Assembly (NCBI GenBank): GCA_964596985.1
Contig: CAZQWG010000015.1
Span: forward strand, 1 to 10,037
Direction of reading: 5' to 3'
Length of the DNA: 10,037 nt
From: GCA-020345945 sp964596985
GTDB taxonomy: Archaea; Thermoproteota; Bathyarchaeia; RBG-16-48-13; GCA-020345945
Part shown: positions 1 to 6,660 of the stretch, piece by piece
Layout: every line of letters begins with the position of its first letter
Position numbering within the stretch: the stretch's first letter is position 1
Translations under genes and position numbers: made by a program
Notes under the pieces: generated by a model
What the model was told of the DNA's origin: nothing
The model's input: only the letters and a program-made list of their open reading frames with translations
The model's database searches: none

Positions 1-1158
1 GAGAACCAGCTCGGCGGGATGCTAAGAAAACTATACCGGATATACCCCACCGGTAGAAATGCATCAGAAGTACTCGAAACCAGGATCGGAGAAATTAGGC
101 AGAACCCTCGTATAGAAGTATTGACCTCAACGACAGTTGAAGGCATCGAGGGTTTCATCGGAAACTACGAAGTTCAAGTTAAGTCTGGGGAAGAGAATCA
201 TTCCCTTAAAGTAGGAGTAATCATCATCGCGGTAGGCGCTGAGGTACTCAAGCCAACTGACATGTTCAACTATGATGGAAAGACGATTATCACCCAACTA
301 GAATTAGAACAGATATTGCGAGACGGAAGTTTCGATGCCGATAGAGTTGTGATGATTCAGTGTGTCGGAGCGAGAAACAATGATAGAATGTACTGCTCCA
401 GAGTCTGTTGCATGACCGCTATCCAGAACGCGATGCTGATCAAGGAAGCCGATCCAGATACAGAAGTCTTCATCCTCTACAGGGATATGCAGACATACGG
501 GACAAGATACGAGGACTACTACAGGAAGACAAGGGAAGCCGGCGTACTCTTCATCGAGTATCCTGGGGACAGACAACCCGTTGTTGAGAGTGGAGTAGTC
601 AGGGTCTTTGACGAACTCGTTGGAGAAGAATTGACCCTACCCTACGATTTAGTCGTCCTATCCACCCCAATGATACCGCAGCCTGGTGCGGAAGATCTAT
701 CAAGTATGCTGAAGGTCCCCCTCGGAGAGCACGGCTTCTTCTTGGAAGCCCACGTTAAGCTTCGACCCGTGGATTTTGCGACAGACGGGGTCTATCTGTG
801 TGGTTGTGCCCACTGGCCAGTTGATGTTGAGGAGAGCATCTCCCAGGCTTACGCTGCGGCCTCAAGAGCTGCGATACCTTTGGCAGCTAAAAGGATACAC
901 ACTGAGGCCATAACCGCGGTTGTGGATGAGGATATGTGTAGGGGCTGCGGCAGATGCGAGGAAGTCTGCGAGTTCAACGCCATCCGAGTTAAGGAAATAG
1001 ATCAAACCGCTCCCTATCCGAGATTGTTTGCTAACGTGAACGAGATACTCTGTAAGGGTTGTGGCAGCTGCTCAGCCACCTGCCCCACCGGGGCAATTGG
1101 CATGAAACATTTCACTGACAGACAAGTGTTCGCCCAAATTGAAGCCGCACTAGGCTAG
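1..1158 (+). CDS. hdrA: Long-form HdrA (heterodisulfide reductase subunit A-like), 5'-truncated by window edge
   Basis: Flavin and iron-sulfur subunit of a cytoplasmic heterodisulfide reductase, expected to carry the bifurcating FAD. The frame is open to the left edge, so the gene starts upstream. Its first codons (ENQLGGM) align with ESQMGGM at residue 180 of the complete paralogue at 4118-5839, so about 180 residues are missing: the N-terminal domain and the GxGxxG FAD motif. What remains is the rest of the thioredoxin-reductase-like FAD domain, with the HdrA-type motif CVGAR...YCSRVCCM (nt 361-414), which is known to bind a [4Fe-4S] cluster. The C-terminal ferredoxin has two CxxCxxCxxxC motifs, CRGCGRCEEVC near nt 937 and CKGCGSCSATCP near nt 1051. 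There is no inserted ferredoxin. Unusually, CAG at 424-426 gives Gln where the other HdrA copies here have Lys just after the CCM motif. The MvhD fusion follows 17 nt downstream. Family assignment is secure; the partner is inferred. Confidence 0.93.
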   Translation, partial: ENQLGGMLRKLYRIYPTGRNASEVLETRIGEIRQNPRIEVLTSTTVEGIEGFIGNYEVQVKSGEENHSLKVGVIIIAVGAEVLKPTDMFNYDGKTIITQLELEQILRDGSFDADRVVMIQCVGARNNDRMYCSRVCCMTAIQNAMLIKEADPDTEVFILYRDMQTYGTRYEDYYRKTREAGVLFIEYPGDRQPVVESGVVRVFDELVGEELTLPYDLVVLSTPMIPQPGAEDLSSMLKVPLGEHGFFLEAHVKLRPVDFATDGVYLCGCAHWPVDVEESISQAYAAASRAAIPLAAKRIHTEAITAVVDEDMCRGCGRCEEVCEFNAIRVKEIDQTAPYPRLFANVNEILCKGCGSCSATCPTGAIGMKHFTDRQVFAQIEAALG

Positions 1159-1175
1159 CAAATAAAGAGGAAGGA

Positions 1176-2774
1176 ATGATGCCGAAGAAGTTTGAACCAC
1201 GGATTCTAGCCTTCACCTGCAATTGGTGTAGCTATGCTGGTGCCGACTTTGCGGGAACTAGTAGATTCAGCTATCCCCCTAACGTTAGAATAATCCGATT
1301 GATGTGCTCCGGGCGAGTCAACCCCTCTTTCATAATAAAAGCCTTCGAACAAGGAGCGGACGGTGTTCTGGTTTCCGGCTGTCATCCTGGGACATGCCAC
1401 TACGTAGGGGGAAATCTGGAAGCCGAAAAACGGGTGAAGAGCACTGGGGCAGTCCTAGAACTACTAGGAGTAGTGCCGGATAGACTGCGTCTGGAATGGA
1501 TTTCAGCCTCAGAGGGAGAGAGATTTGCGGAGACTATTAGAGATTTCACAAAGAACGTAGAAAATCTAGGTCCAAGTCCCTTAGCAGATGGGCTTCAAAG
1601 GGTTCCTGTAGAGACTCAGGAGTATTCGATCCCAGAGCTGATCAAGGAGACAAACGTATCATATTGCCTTGAGTGCGGAAAATGCTCTAGCAGCTGCCCC
1701 GTGGCGAGAATCGATGAGGAGTATTCACCAAGACGGATAGTCGAAAGGCTTTACATTGGTTCTCAAAACGGCTTCCTATCTGGCAAGAAGCTGTGGATGT
1801 GTTTGACCTGTCTTCGATGCCGCGAAAGATGTCCATCGGACGTTAGGTATTCTGAACTCATAAGGGTCTGTAGAAGCAGGCTCCGTAGAGAGACGATTGA
1901 GGAAGCATGTGCGCACGGAGGCACTCCCTTAGCCCTATCAAGAATGATGTGCAACCCAAAAATCAAGCAGAACAGGCTTGGTTGGCTTCCCGAAGGAGCC
2001 AAGACCTCAAAGAAGGGAAAACTGCTCTTCTTCGTTGGCTGCCTACCGTACTTTGATGTGCTGTTTGAGGACCTTGAAACGCAGGGCGTCAGAATCCCTC
2101 AGAGCATAGTAAGGATTCTCAACAACATCGGGATAGAACCTGTGGTTCTAGAAAACGAGCGATGTTGTGGTCATGACCTCTTATGGTCAGGAGACTACGA
2201 GAACTTTGAGCGGCTGGCTAGACTAAATCTATCAGAGATCGAGAAGAGTTGCGCCACCAAAGTAGTCACCACTTGTCCGGAGTGCTATAGGACCCTCAAA
2301 CAAGACTACGCCGAAGTGTCCGGAGGCTTAGACTTCGAGGTAATACATTCATCGGAACTCTTCAATGATCTAATTGAACGTGGGGATCTCAAGTTTAACG
2401 CTAAGATCACAGAGAAGGTGGTATACCATGATTCATGCCGCTTGGGGAGACATATGGGGATATACGATCCTCCTAGGAGGGTGATAGCCAGCATCCCTGG
2501 GATTGAGTTGTTGGAGATGAGGATGAATAGGGAGAATTCGGTCTGTTGTGGTGTGAGTTCGTGGTTAGCTTGTAGCCGATACTCGAAGGAGATGCAGATT
2601 GGAGTACTCAAAGAGGCAAGAGCTACTGGCGCCGATCTGCTTGTTACAACCTGCCCGAAGTGTCAGATACACTGGAAATGCACAATGAGCGAGAAACCGC
2701 CGATTGGGCTTAAGAAGATGGGGCTGAGAGTATCCGATTTATCGGTGCTGATGGCAGAGGCGATGAAGCTGTAA
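1176..2774 (+). CDS. MvhD-HdrC-HdrB triple-domain fusion
   Basis: This 532-residue protein joins three subunits that are normally separate. Residues 1 to about 140 are MvhD, the [2Fe-2S] delta subunit that passes electrons from a hydrogenase or formate dehydrogenase to HdrA; visible landmarks are C15-NW-C18, C44 in MCSGRV, and C69-HPGT-C74. Residues about 155-250 are HdrC, with two cubane-cluster motifs (C164, C167, C170, C174-P and C209, C212, C215, C219-P). Residues about 280-520 are the HdrB/HdrD catalytic part, with two complete CCG domains (C289, CCG 330-332, CPEC 367-370; then C421, CCG 457-459, CPKC 493-496). Those ligate the noncubane clusters that cleave the disulfide. No signal peptide or membrane span is seen, so it should be cytoplasmic. 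The HdrC-HdrB order matches HdrD, so it can be read as MvhD fused to HdrD. GAGG at 1167-1170 serves ATG 1176 or the adjacent ATG 1179. No hydrogenase subunits lie in the window. Confidence 0.93.
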   Translation: MMPKKFEPRILAFTCNWCSYAGADFAGTSRFSYPPNVRIIRLMCSGRVNPSFIIKAFEQGADGVLVSGCHPGTCHYVGGNLEAEKRVKSTGAVLELLGVVPDRLRLEWISASEGERFAETIRDFTKNVENLGPSPLADGLQRVPVETQEYSIPELIKETNVSYCLECGKCSSSCPVARIDEEYSPRRIVERLYIGSQNGFLSGKKLWMCLTCLRCRERCPSDVRYSELIRVCRSRLRRETIEEACAHGGTPLALSRMMCNPKIKQNRLGWLPEGAKTSKKGKLLFFVGCLPYFDVLFEDLETQGVRIPQSIVRILNNIGIEPVVLENERCCGHDLLWSGDYENFERLARLNLSEIEKSCATKVVTTCPECYRTLKQDYAEVSGGLDFEVIHSSELFNDLIERGDLKFNAKITEKVVYHDSCRLGRHMGIYDPPRRVIASIPGIELLEMRMNRENSVCCGVSSWLACSRYSKEMQIGVLKEARATGADLLVTTCPKCQIHWKCTMSEKPPIGLKKMGLRVSDLSVLMAEAMKL

Positions 2775-2782
2775 TGAGATGA

Positions 2783-2788
2783 AGGTGA
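2783..2788 (+). promoter_or_regulatory. Shine-Dalgarno site deciding a TTG start
   Basis: AGGTGA sits 5 nt upstream of TTG 2794. The only nearby in-frame ATG (2779) runs into a TAG at 2791-2793, directly before the TTG. The TTG is therefore the first usable start in this frame, and the site supports it. Confidence 0.7.
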
Positions 2789-2793
2789 GATAG

Positions 2794-4116
2794 TTGGAGG
2801 AACAGGGCTCCGTACTGGTCATCGGAGGGGGGGTCGCAGGGATCCAAGCATCCCTTGATCTAGCAGACCGGGGCTCGAAAGTCTACTTAGTAGAAGAGAC
2901 TCCGAGCATCGGTGGACGAATGGCACAGCTTGACAAGACCTTTCCAACCATGGACTGCTCAATCTGCATACTTGCCCCTAAGATGATCGAGTGTTTTCGG
3001 CACGAAAACATCACGTTGATGACATACTCCGAGGTAGTTGAGGTTAAAGGTTCGGTCGGCAACTTCAAGGTGAAGGTTCAGAGAAAGCCAAGGTTCGTCG
3101 ACGAGGAGAAGTGTACGGGCTGTGGTGTCTGTTCCCAGAAGTGCCCAATGAAGGTACCCAGCGAGTTCGAGATGGGTCTGGGAATGAGGAAAGCAATATA
3201 CACCCCATTCATGCAGTCCGTCCCCCGTGTCGCGACAATCGACAAGGATCACTGCCTCTATTTTCAGAAAGGCGTATGCAAGGTATGTGAGAAATTTTGT
3301 CAAGCCGGGGCTATCGACTTCGATCAGAACCCCGAAGATGTCACATTCAGTGTCTCCGCCATCATCCTTGCCACAGGATTTAACCTGTTCGATTCATCTG
3401 TGATCACAGAGTACGGCTACAAGAGGTATAAGAATGTGATAACCTCTTTAGAGCTTGAGCGCCTAGTCAACGCTTCCGGCCCAACAGGAGGGAGGCTATT
3501 AAGGCCTTCAGACGGAAAGGAACCGCATAGAATAGCCTTCATCCAATGTGTCGGATCCAGAAACCTGAAGAGGGGCGTACCCTACTGCTCCAGCTCCTGC
3601 TGTATGTACGCCACGAAAGAGGCAATACTGATCAGAGAGCACGAACCCGAATCAGAAACCTACATTTTCTATATTGACCGGAGGGTCTTCGGAAAAGGCT
3701 TTCAAGAATTCGTTACAAGGGCGGAGGAGAACTGGGGTGTAAGATGCGTCAGGGCGTATCCTGGCGAGATCGAGGAAGACCCCAAGACAGAAGACCTCAC
3801 AGTTTGGTACGAAAGCCCGGAGGGAAAAGGAATCCTAGGCATGAAAGTTGACTTGGTTGTGCTCTGCCCCGCCTTGATCCCTAGAGAGAAGAACAAGGAA
3901 CTGGCAAGGGTCCTTAAGGTCGAACTTGACGAATACGGCTTCTTCAAATCTAAAGATGCGCTATTTGCTCCGATCGACACGAGCGTTCCTGGAATCTTCA
4001 TGTGCGGGTACTGTCAAAGCCCCAAAGACATCCCTGAGTGTGTTTCGCAGGCAAGCGGGGTAGCAGCGAGAGCAGCCGAGGTTCTCGAGGCAAGCAAACC
4101 GGTGGTGGGGTTGTAA
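2794..4116 (+). CDS. hdrA: Short-form HdrA: FAD domain with inserted ferredoxin, no N- or C-terminal domains
   Basis: Heterodisulfide reductase subunit A-like flavoprotein of 440 residues, against roughly 650 for classical HdrA. It opens directly with the FAD-binding VIGGGVAG motif (residues 9-16), so the usual N-terminal domain is absent. Next come GGRMAQLDKTFPT and C55-SI-C58, both HdrA signatures. An inserted ferredoxin follows, with C107, C110, C113, C117-P and a second cluster C154-x7-C162-x2-C165-x3-C169. The TrxR-like domain then continues with C252...C265-x3-C269-C270, a [4Fe-4S] motif in HdrA, and Lys275. The chain stops after GYCQSPKDIPECVSQASG, just where classical HdrA would enter its C-terminal ferredoxin. 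The start is TTG, backed by a Shine-Dalgarno site and an in-frame stop just upstream. It lies 19 nt after the fusion gene and 1 nt before the long HdrA, which carries the two domains it lacks. A heterodimer with that protein is inferred. Confidence 0.93.
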   Translation: MEEQGSVLVIGGGVAGIQASLDLADRGSKVYLVEETPSIGGRMAQLDKTFPTMDCSICILAPKMIECFRHENITLMTYSEVVEVKGSVGNFKVKVQRKPRFVDEEKCTGCGVCSQKCPMKVPSEFEMGLGMRKAIYTPFMQSVPRVATIDKDHCLYFQKGVCKVCEKFCQAGAIDFDQNPEDVTFSVSAIILATGFNLFDSSVITEYGYKRYKNVITSLELERLVNASGPTGGRLLRPSDGKEPHRIAFIQCVGSRNLKRGVPYCSSSCCMYATKEAILIREHEPESETYIFYIDRRVFGKGFQEFVTRAEENWGVRCVRAYPGEIEEDPKTEDLTVWYESPEGKGILGMKVDLVVLCPALIPREKNKELARVLKVELDEYGFFKSKDALFAPIDTSVPGIFMCGYCQSPKDIPECVSQASGVAARAAEVLEASKPVVGL

Positions 4117-4117
4117 C

Positions 4118-5839
4118 ATGTCGCAGTCTGGCAATCTAATGTCAAAGGTCGGTGTCTTCGTATGTCATTGTGGCGTCAATATAGGCGGCGTGGTGAACGT
4201 ACCAGAGGTCGTGGAATACGCCAAGACATTGCCGGGTGTTGCCTTCGCTGGGGGGAACCTTTACACATGTTCTTCTGACGGATTAAACAGCATAAAGGAA
4301 GCCATACATGAACACAGCCTCAACAGGGTCGTTGTCGCCTCTTGCACACCCAGAACTCATGAAGCTCTCTTCACAGCGACCTGTGAGGAGGCTGGTCTAA
4401 ACAAGTATCTTTTCGAGATGGCAAATATCCGTGACCAATGCTCTTGGGTCCATATGCACGAGCCTGAAAGGGCTACAGAAAAAACCAAAGACCTTGTAAG
4501 GATGGCTGTTGCCAAAGCCCTTCTTGACGAGCCTCAAGAAGAGCTGGAAACAGATGTGCAACCGGCAGCTCTAATCATTGGAGCTGGTATTGCAGGGATG
4601 ACTTCCGCCCTGTCACTCGCCGCGCAAGGCTTCCAAGTATTCCTCGTAGAAAAGGAATCTCAGATGGGTGGGATGACAAGGAAGCTATTCAAGCTGTATC
4701 CGACAGACGTTGAAACGAACACAGTTCTAAGTAGGATTGTTGGTGCTGTGAAGAAGAATGAGAATATTGAGGTGCTGACGTCATCTCTTGTTGAAGATGT
4801 GAGCGGATACATTGGTAATTTCGAGGTCACAGTAAGAAAGGGAAATGAAGAAGTCAGTGAGCTTAAGGTCGGTACAATAATTGTCGCCACTGGTGCTAAA
4901 GAATTTGAGCCAACCGGTCTGTACGGATACGGCAAATACGACAATGTTGTAACCCAGCTCCAACTGGAGCAACTCCTGAAAGAGGATCGGTTGAAGAAAC
5001 CAGAGAAGGTTGTAATGATCCAATGCGTCGGAGCTAGAGAGGAGAAGGGTAGAACATACTGCTCGAGAATCTGTTGTATGACAGCTCTAAAGAATGCGGC
5101 TATCATAAAAGAGCTCTACCCCGAGACTGATGTCTGCATACTCTTCCGAGACCTACAGACCTACGGGAAGGACTTCGAGGAGTACCACCGCAAGACAAGG
5201 GAGAAGGGCGTGAGGTTCCTCAGATATAGTCCAGAAAACCCGCCGGAGGTCCTTCCTGGTTCAAACGGAAGACTGGTTGTAAAGGTATCCCATGCGATAC
5301 TTGGTGAGGAATTATCTCTTCCGAGCGACTTAGTTGTACTCTCGACACCCTTGGTTCAACATGAGTCTGGAAGAGGGCTCTCAAAGATACTCAAAGTGCC
5401 GGTTGGTCCCCATGGATTCTTCCTTGAGGCACACGTTAAGCTTAGACCAGTTGACTTCGCGACAGATGGAGTATATCTCTGTGGTACAGCTCACGGTCCA
5501 AAGAATGTTGACGAGACTATTGCCCAAGCTTACGCTGCCGCCTCAAAAGCCTCTATTCCCATGGCTAGGGGGCGAGTGAAGGCAGAATCGATAACTTCTG
5601 AGGTAGACCAGGATAGATGCATAGGTTGTGGCTTGTGTGAGATTGTCTGCCCATTCAACGCTATAAGAGTCGAGAAGACAGAGAAGGGTAGAATAGCTAG
5701 GACCATAATCGCCTCCTGTAAAGGATGCGGGGTCTGTGGGGCTGGGTGCCCCCAGAAAGCTATTTCTATGTCCCACTTTACCGACCGGCAATTACTCGCC
5801 CAGGTAGCAGCGCTAGCTGAAGTAAAGCTAGCCACGTAG
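4118..5839 (+). CDS. hdrA: Long-form HdrA: N-terminal domain, FAD domain and C-terminal ferredoxin
   Basis: Heterodisulfide reductase subunit A-like protein of 573 residues, complete. The N-terminal domain (about 11-145) has the conserved VFVCHCG (C16, C18), YTCSSDG (C51) and ASCTPR (C76) motifs plus NIRDQCSWVH. The FAD motif G155-x-G157-x-x-G160 starts the TrxR-like domain, which keeps C303...C315-x3-C319-C320 and Lys325. At the place where the short form has CSIC and its inserted ferredoxin, this protein has neither. The C-terminal ferredoxin has two clusters: C501, C504, C507, C511-P and C534, C537, C540, C544-P. It ends in SMSHFTDRQLLAQV, a motif shared with the copy at 1-1158. The start ATG lies 1 nt after the short HdrA stop, with GGTGG-type purines at 4101-4110 ahead; ATG 4139 is an alternative that removes seven residues and leaves only two before VGVF. 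It is the last gene of the left operon. Confidence 0.94.
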   Translation: MSQSGNLMSKVGVFVCHCGVNIGGVVNVPEVVEYAKTLPGVAFAGGNLYTCSSDGLNSIKEAIHEHSLNRVVVASCTPRTHEALFTATCEEAGLNKYLFEMANIRDQCSWVHMHEPERATEKTKDLVRMAVAKALLDEPQEELETDVQPAALIIGAGIAGMTSALSLAAQGFQVFLVEKESQMGGMTRKLFKLYPTDVETNTVLSRIVGAVKKNENIEVLTSSLVEDVSGYIGNFEVTVRKGNEEVSELKVGTIIVATGAKEFEPTGLYGYGKYDNVVTQLQLEQLLKEDRLKKPEKVVMIQCVGAREEKGRTYCSRICCMTALKNAAIIKELYPETDVCILFRDLQTYGKDFEEYHRKTREKGVRFLRYSPENPPEVLPGSNGRLVVKVSHAILGEELSLPSDLVVLSTPLVQHESGRGLSKILKVPVGPHGFFLEAHVKLRPVDFATDGVYLCGTAHGPKNVDETIAQAYAAASKASIPMARGRVKAESITSEVDQDRCIGCGLCEIVCPFNAIRVEKTEKGRIARTIIASCKGCGVCGAGCPQKAISMSHFTDRQLLAQVAALAEVKLAT

Positions 5840-5969
5840 GCTTTTCGCTTCAACCCCAATCTGGTAGAAGACCTGGTGCTTCCTACTATGTGCCTGTTTA
5901 ACTATTGGACTAATGCCTGATACAGAAACTGAACTGAAGACTCCATTTACATTACGTTCTGTAACAATT

Positions 5970-5987
5970 ATATTAATTCCTTAATAT
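5970..5987. repeat. Perfect 7-bp inverted repeat with 4-nt spacer
   Basis: ATATTAA (5970-5976), TTCC, TTAATAT (5981-5987). The arms match perfectly. It could be a regulator-binding palindrome or a weak hairpin helping to end the left operon. AT-rich palindromes also arise by chance, so the function is open. Confidence 0.4.
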
Positions 5988-6002
5988 GAGACCCGGTCGA
6001 TG

Positions 6003-6025
6003 TTAATTTTCTTTATCTCTATCTT
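6003..6025 (+). terminator. Candidate T-rich transcription terminator
   Basis: A pyrimidine-rich, T-dominated run (TTAATTTTCTTTATCTC and onward) lies about 165 nt after the last stop codon of the left operon. Archaeal RNA polymerase often terminates at T-rich tracts without a hairpin. The run is interrupted by A and C, so this is tentative. Confidence 0.28.
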
Positions 6026-6062
6026 GAGAATAAATAATTAGAGAGTCGAATTCCAATACTCC

Positions 6063-6081
6063 AAAAGAACGTTTTTAAGTA
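6063..6081 (+). promoter_or_regulatory. Candidate archaeal promoter (BRE plus TATA) for the right operon
   Basis: A purine-rich stretch AAAAGAAC (6063-6070) resembling a TFB-recognition element is followed by TTTTTAAGTA (6072-6081), resembling an archaeal TATA box. With usual archaeal spacing, transcription would start near 6100, about 40 nt before the proposed hdrC start. It is the best such match in the intergenic region. Confidence 0.42.
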
Positions 6082-6143
6082 TCCAATTGATACTGTGGCT
6101 GACATCCTTAATACTGGAGAGATGGAATTACTTTAAAATTTGG

Positions 6144-6659
6144 ATGGAAGGTGACCGGGTTACGACAGTAAAACTCGATCCCAAGTTCAAATACGAGATC
6201 TCGAATGTGCCTGGCGGCCAGAATATCAAGCGTTGTTTCCAATGTGGAACTTGCAGTGCAGGTTGCCAGGTTGGAGAAGTCGATGAGCGGTACAACCCCA
6301 GAAGGATCATACGGATGGCTTTGCTGGGGATGAGGGAACGGGTTCTCTCGAGCGATTTCATATGGTTATGTTCGTCATGCTTTACATGCCAAGAGCGATG
6401 TCCTCAGGATGTTCGGGTAACCGAGTTGATCCGTGCAATAACAAGTCTCGCGGCAAAAAAGGGGCATATCCACCCCGCAATGGCAAAGCAAGTCAAAGCC
6501 GTCGGAACCTCAGGCAGACTACATAAGGTAAGCGATTTCGCTAATAAACGGCGGTCAGACCTGGGACTCCCTCCTGCTCGCTTGGAGTTCTCTGAAATCC
6601 AAGAGATCTTCAAGCTGACGGGACTTGCCGAATTGGTAAGCCCGGAAGGGAGCGACTAG
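6144..6659 (+). CDS. hdrC: HdrC, heterodisulfide reductase iron-sulfur subunit C
   Basis: Small cytoplasmic ferredoxin-like subunit of about 171 residues that carries electrons from HdrA to the catalytic HdrB. It has two [4Fe-4S] motifs: C31, C34, C37, C41 (followed by Gln rather than the usual Pro) and C76, C79, C82, C86-P. Between them is DERYNPRRIIRMALLG, a typical HdrC stretch also seen in the HdrC domain of the fusion at 1176-2774. I chose ATG 6144, which gives MEGDRVTTVKLDPKF, because HdrC proteins usually begin shortly before a KLDP-like stretch. The frame extends upstream to a TTG at 6087, but the added residues resemble no HdrC and overlap the promoter region. No strong Shine-Dalgarno site precedes 6144, so the exact start is uncertain. 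It is the first gene of the right operon; hdrB follows after 1 nt. Confidence 0.9.
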   Translation: MEGDRVTTVKLDPKFKYEISNVPGGQNIKRCFQCGTCSAGCQVGEVDERYNPRRIIRMALLGMRERVLSSDFIWLCSSCFTCQERCPQDVRVTELIRAITSLAAKKGHIHPAMAKQVKAVGTSGRLHKVSDFANKRRSDLGLPPARLEFSEIQEIFKLTGLAELVSPEGSD

Positions 6660-6660
6660 A

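Larger units (their letters stand above)
5840..6143 (+). other. AT-rich intergenic region between two Hdr operons
   Basis: This is the only long non-coding stretch in the window. I see no convincing gene on either strand. It holds a weak imperfect hairpin (5864-5870 with 5879-5886, one bulged base), a perfect 7-bp inverted repeat, a T-rich tract and a TATA-like element, the last three listed separately. Base composition shifts sharply to A+T after about position 5900, as expected for an archaeal terminator and promoter region between operons. Confidence 0.75.

Noticed and set aside
1..1158. HdrA pseudogene or natural short variant starting at ATG 19
   Set aside because: The frame is open from base 1 and the bases before ATG 19 already encode conserved HdrA residues (ENQLGG). 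The missing N-terminus is explained by the window edge.
4660..5106. Minus-strand open frame of 148 codons
   Set aside because: It is fully antisense to the conserved FAD domain of the long HdrA, has low-complexity Ser/Thr/Phe composition and shows no recognisable motif. Other minus-strand frames in the window have the same character.
5334..5579. Plus-strand 81-codon frame inside the long hdrA
   Set aside because: It is an out-of-frame shadow of a strongly conserved coding region, with no protein-like motif.
5864..5886. Hairpin after the left operon as an intrinsic terminator
   Set aside because: The stem is seven pairs with a bulge and no T-tract follows it directly. It was kept only as a remark in the intergenic entry.
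6122..6136. Five-codon leader frame (ATG GAA TTA CTT TAA) behind GGAG, just before hdrC
   Set aside because: The GGAG spacing (1 nt) is too short for good initiation and such tiny frames are common by chance. No attenuator structure is visible.
6087..6143. Longer HdrC from TTG 6087
   Set aside because: The added residues resemble no HdrC and the start would fall almost on the TATA-like element, upstream of the expected transcription start.
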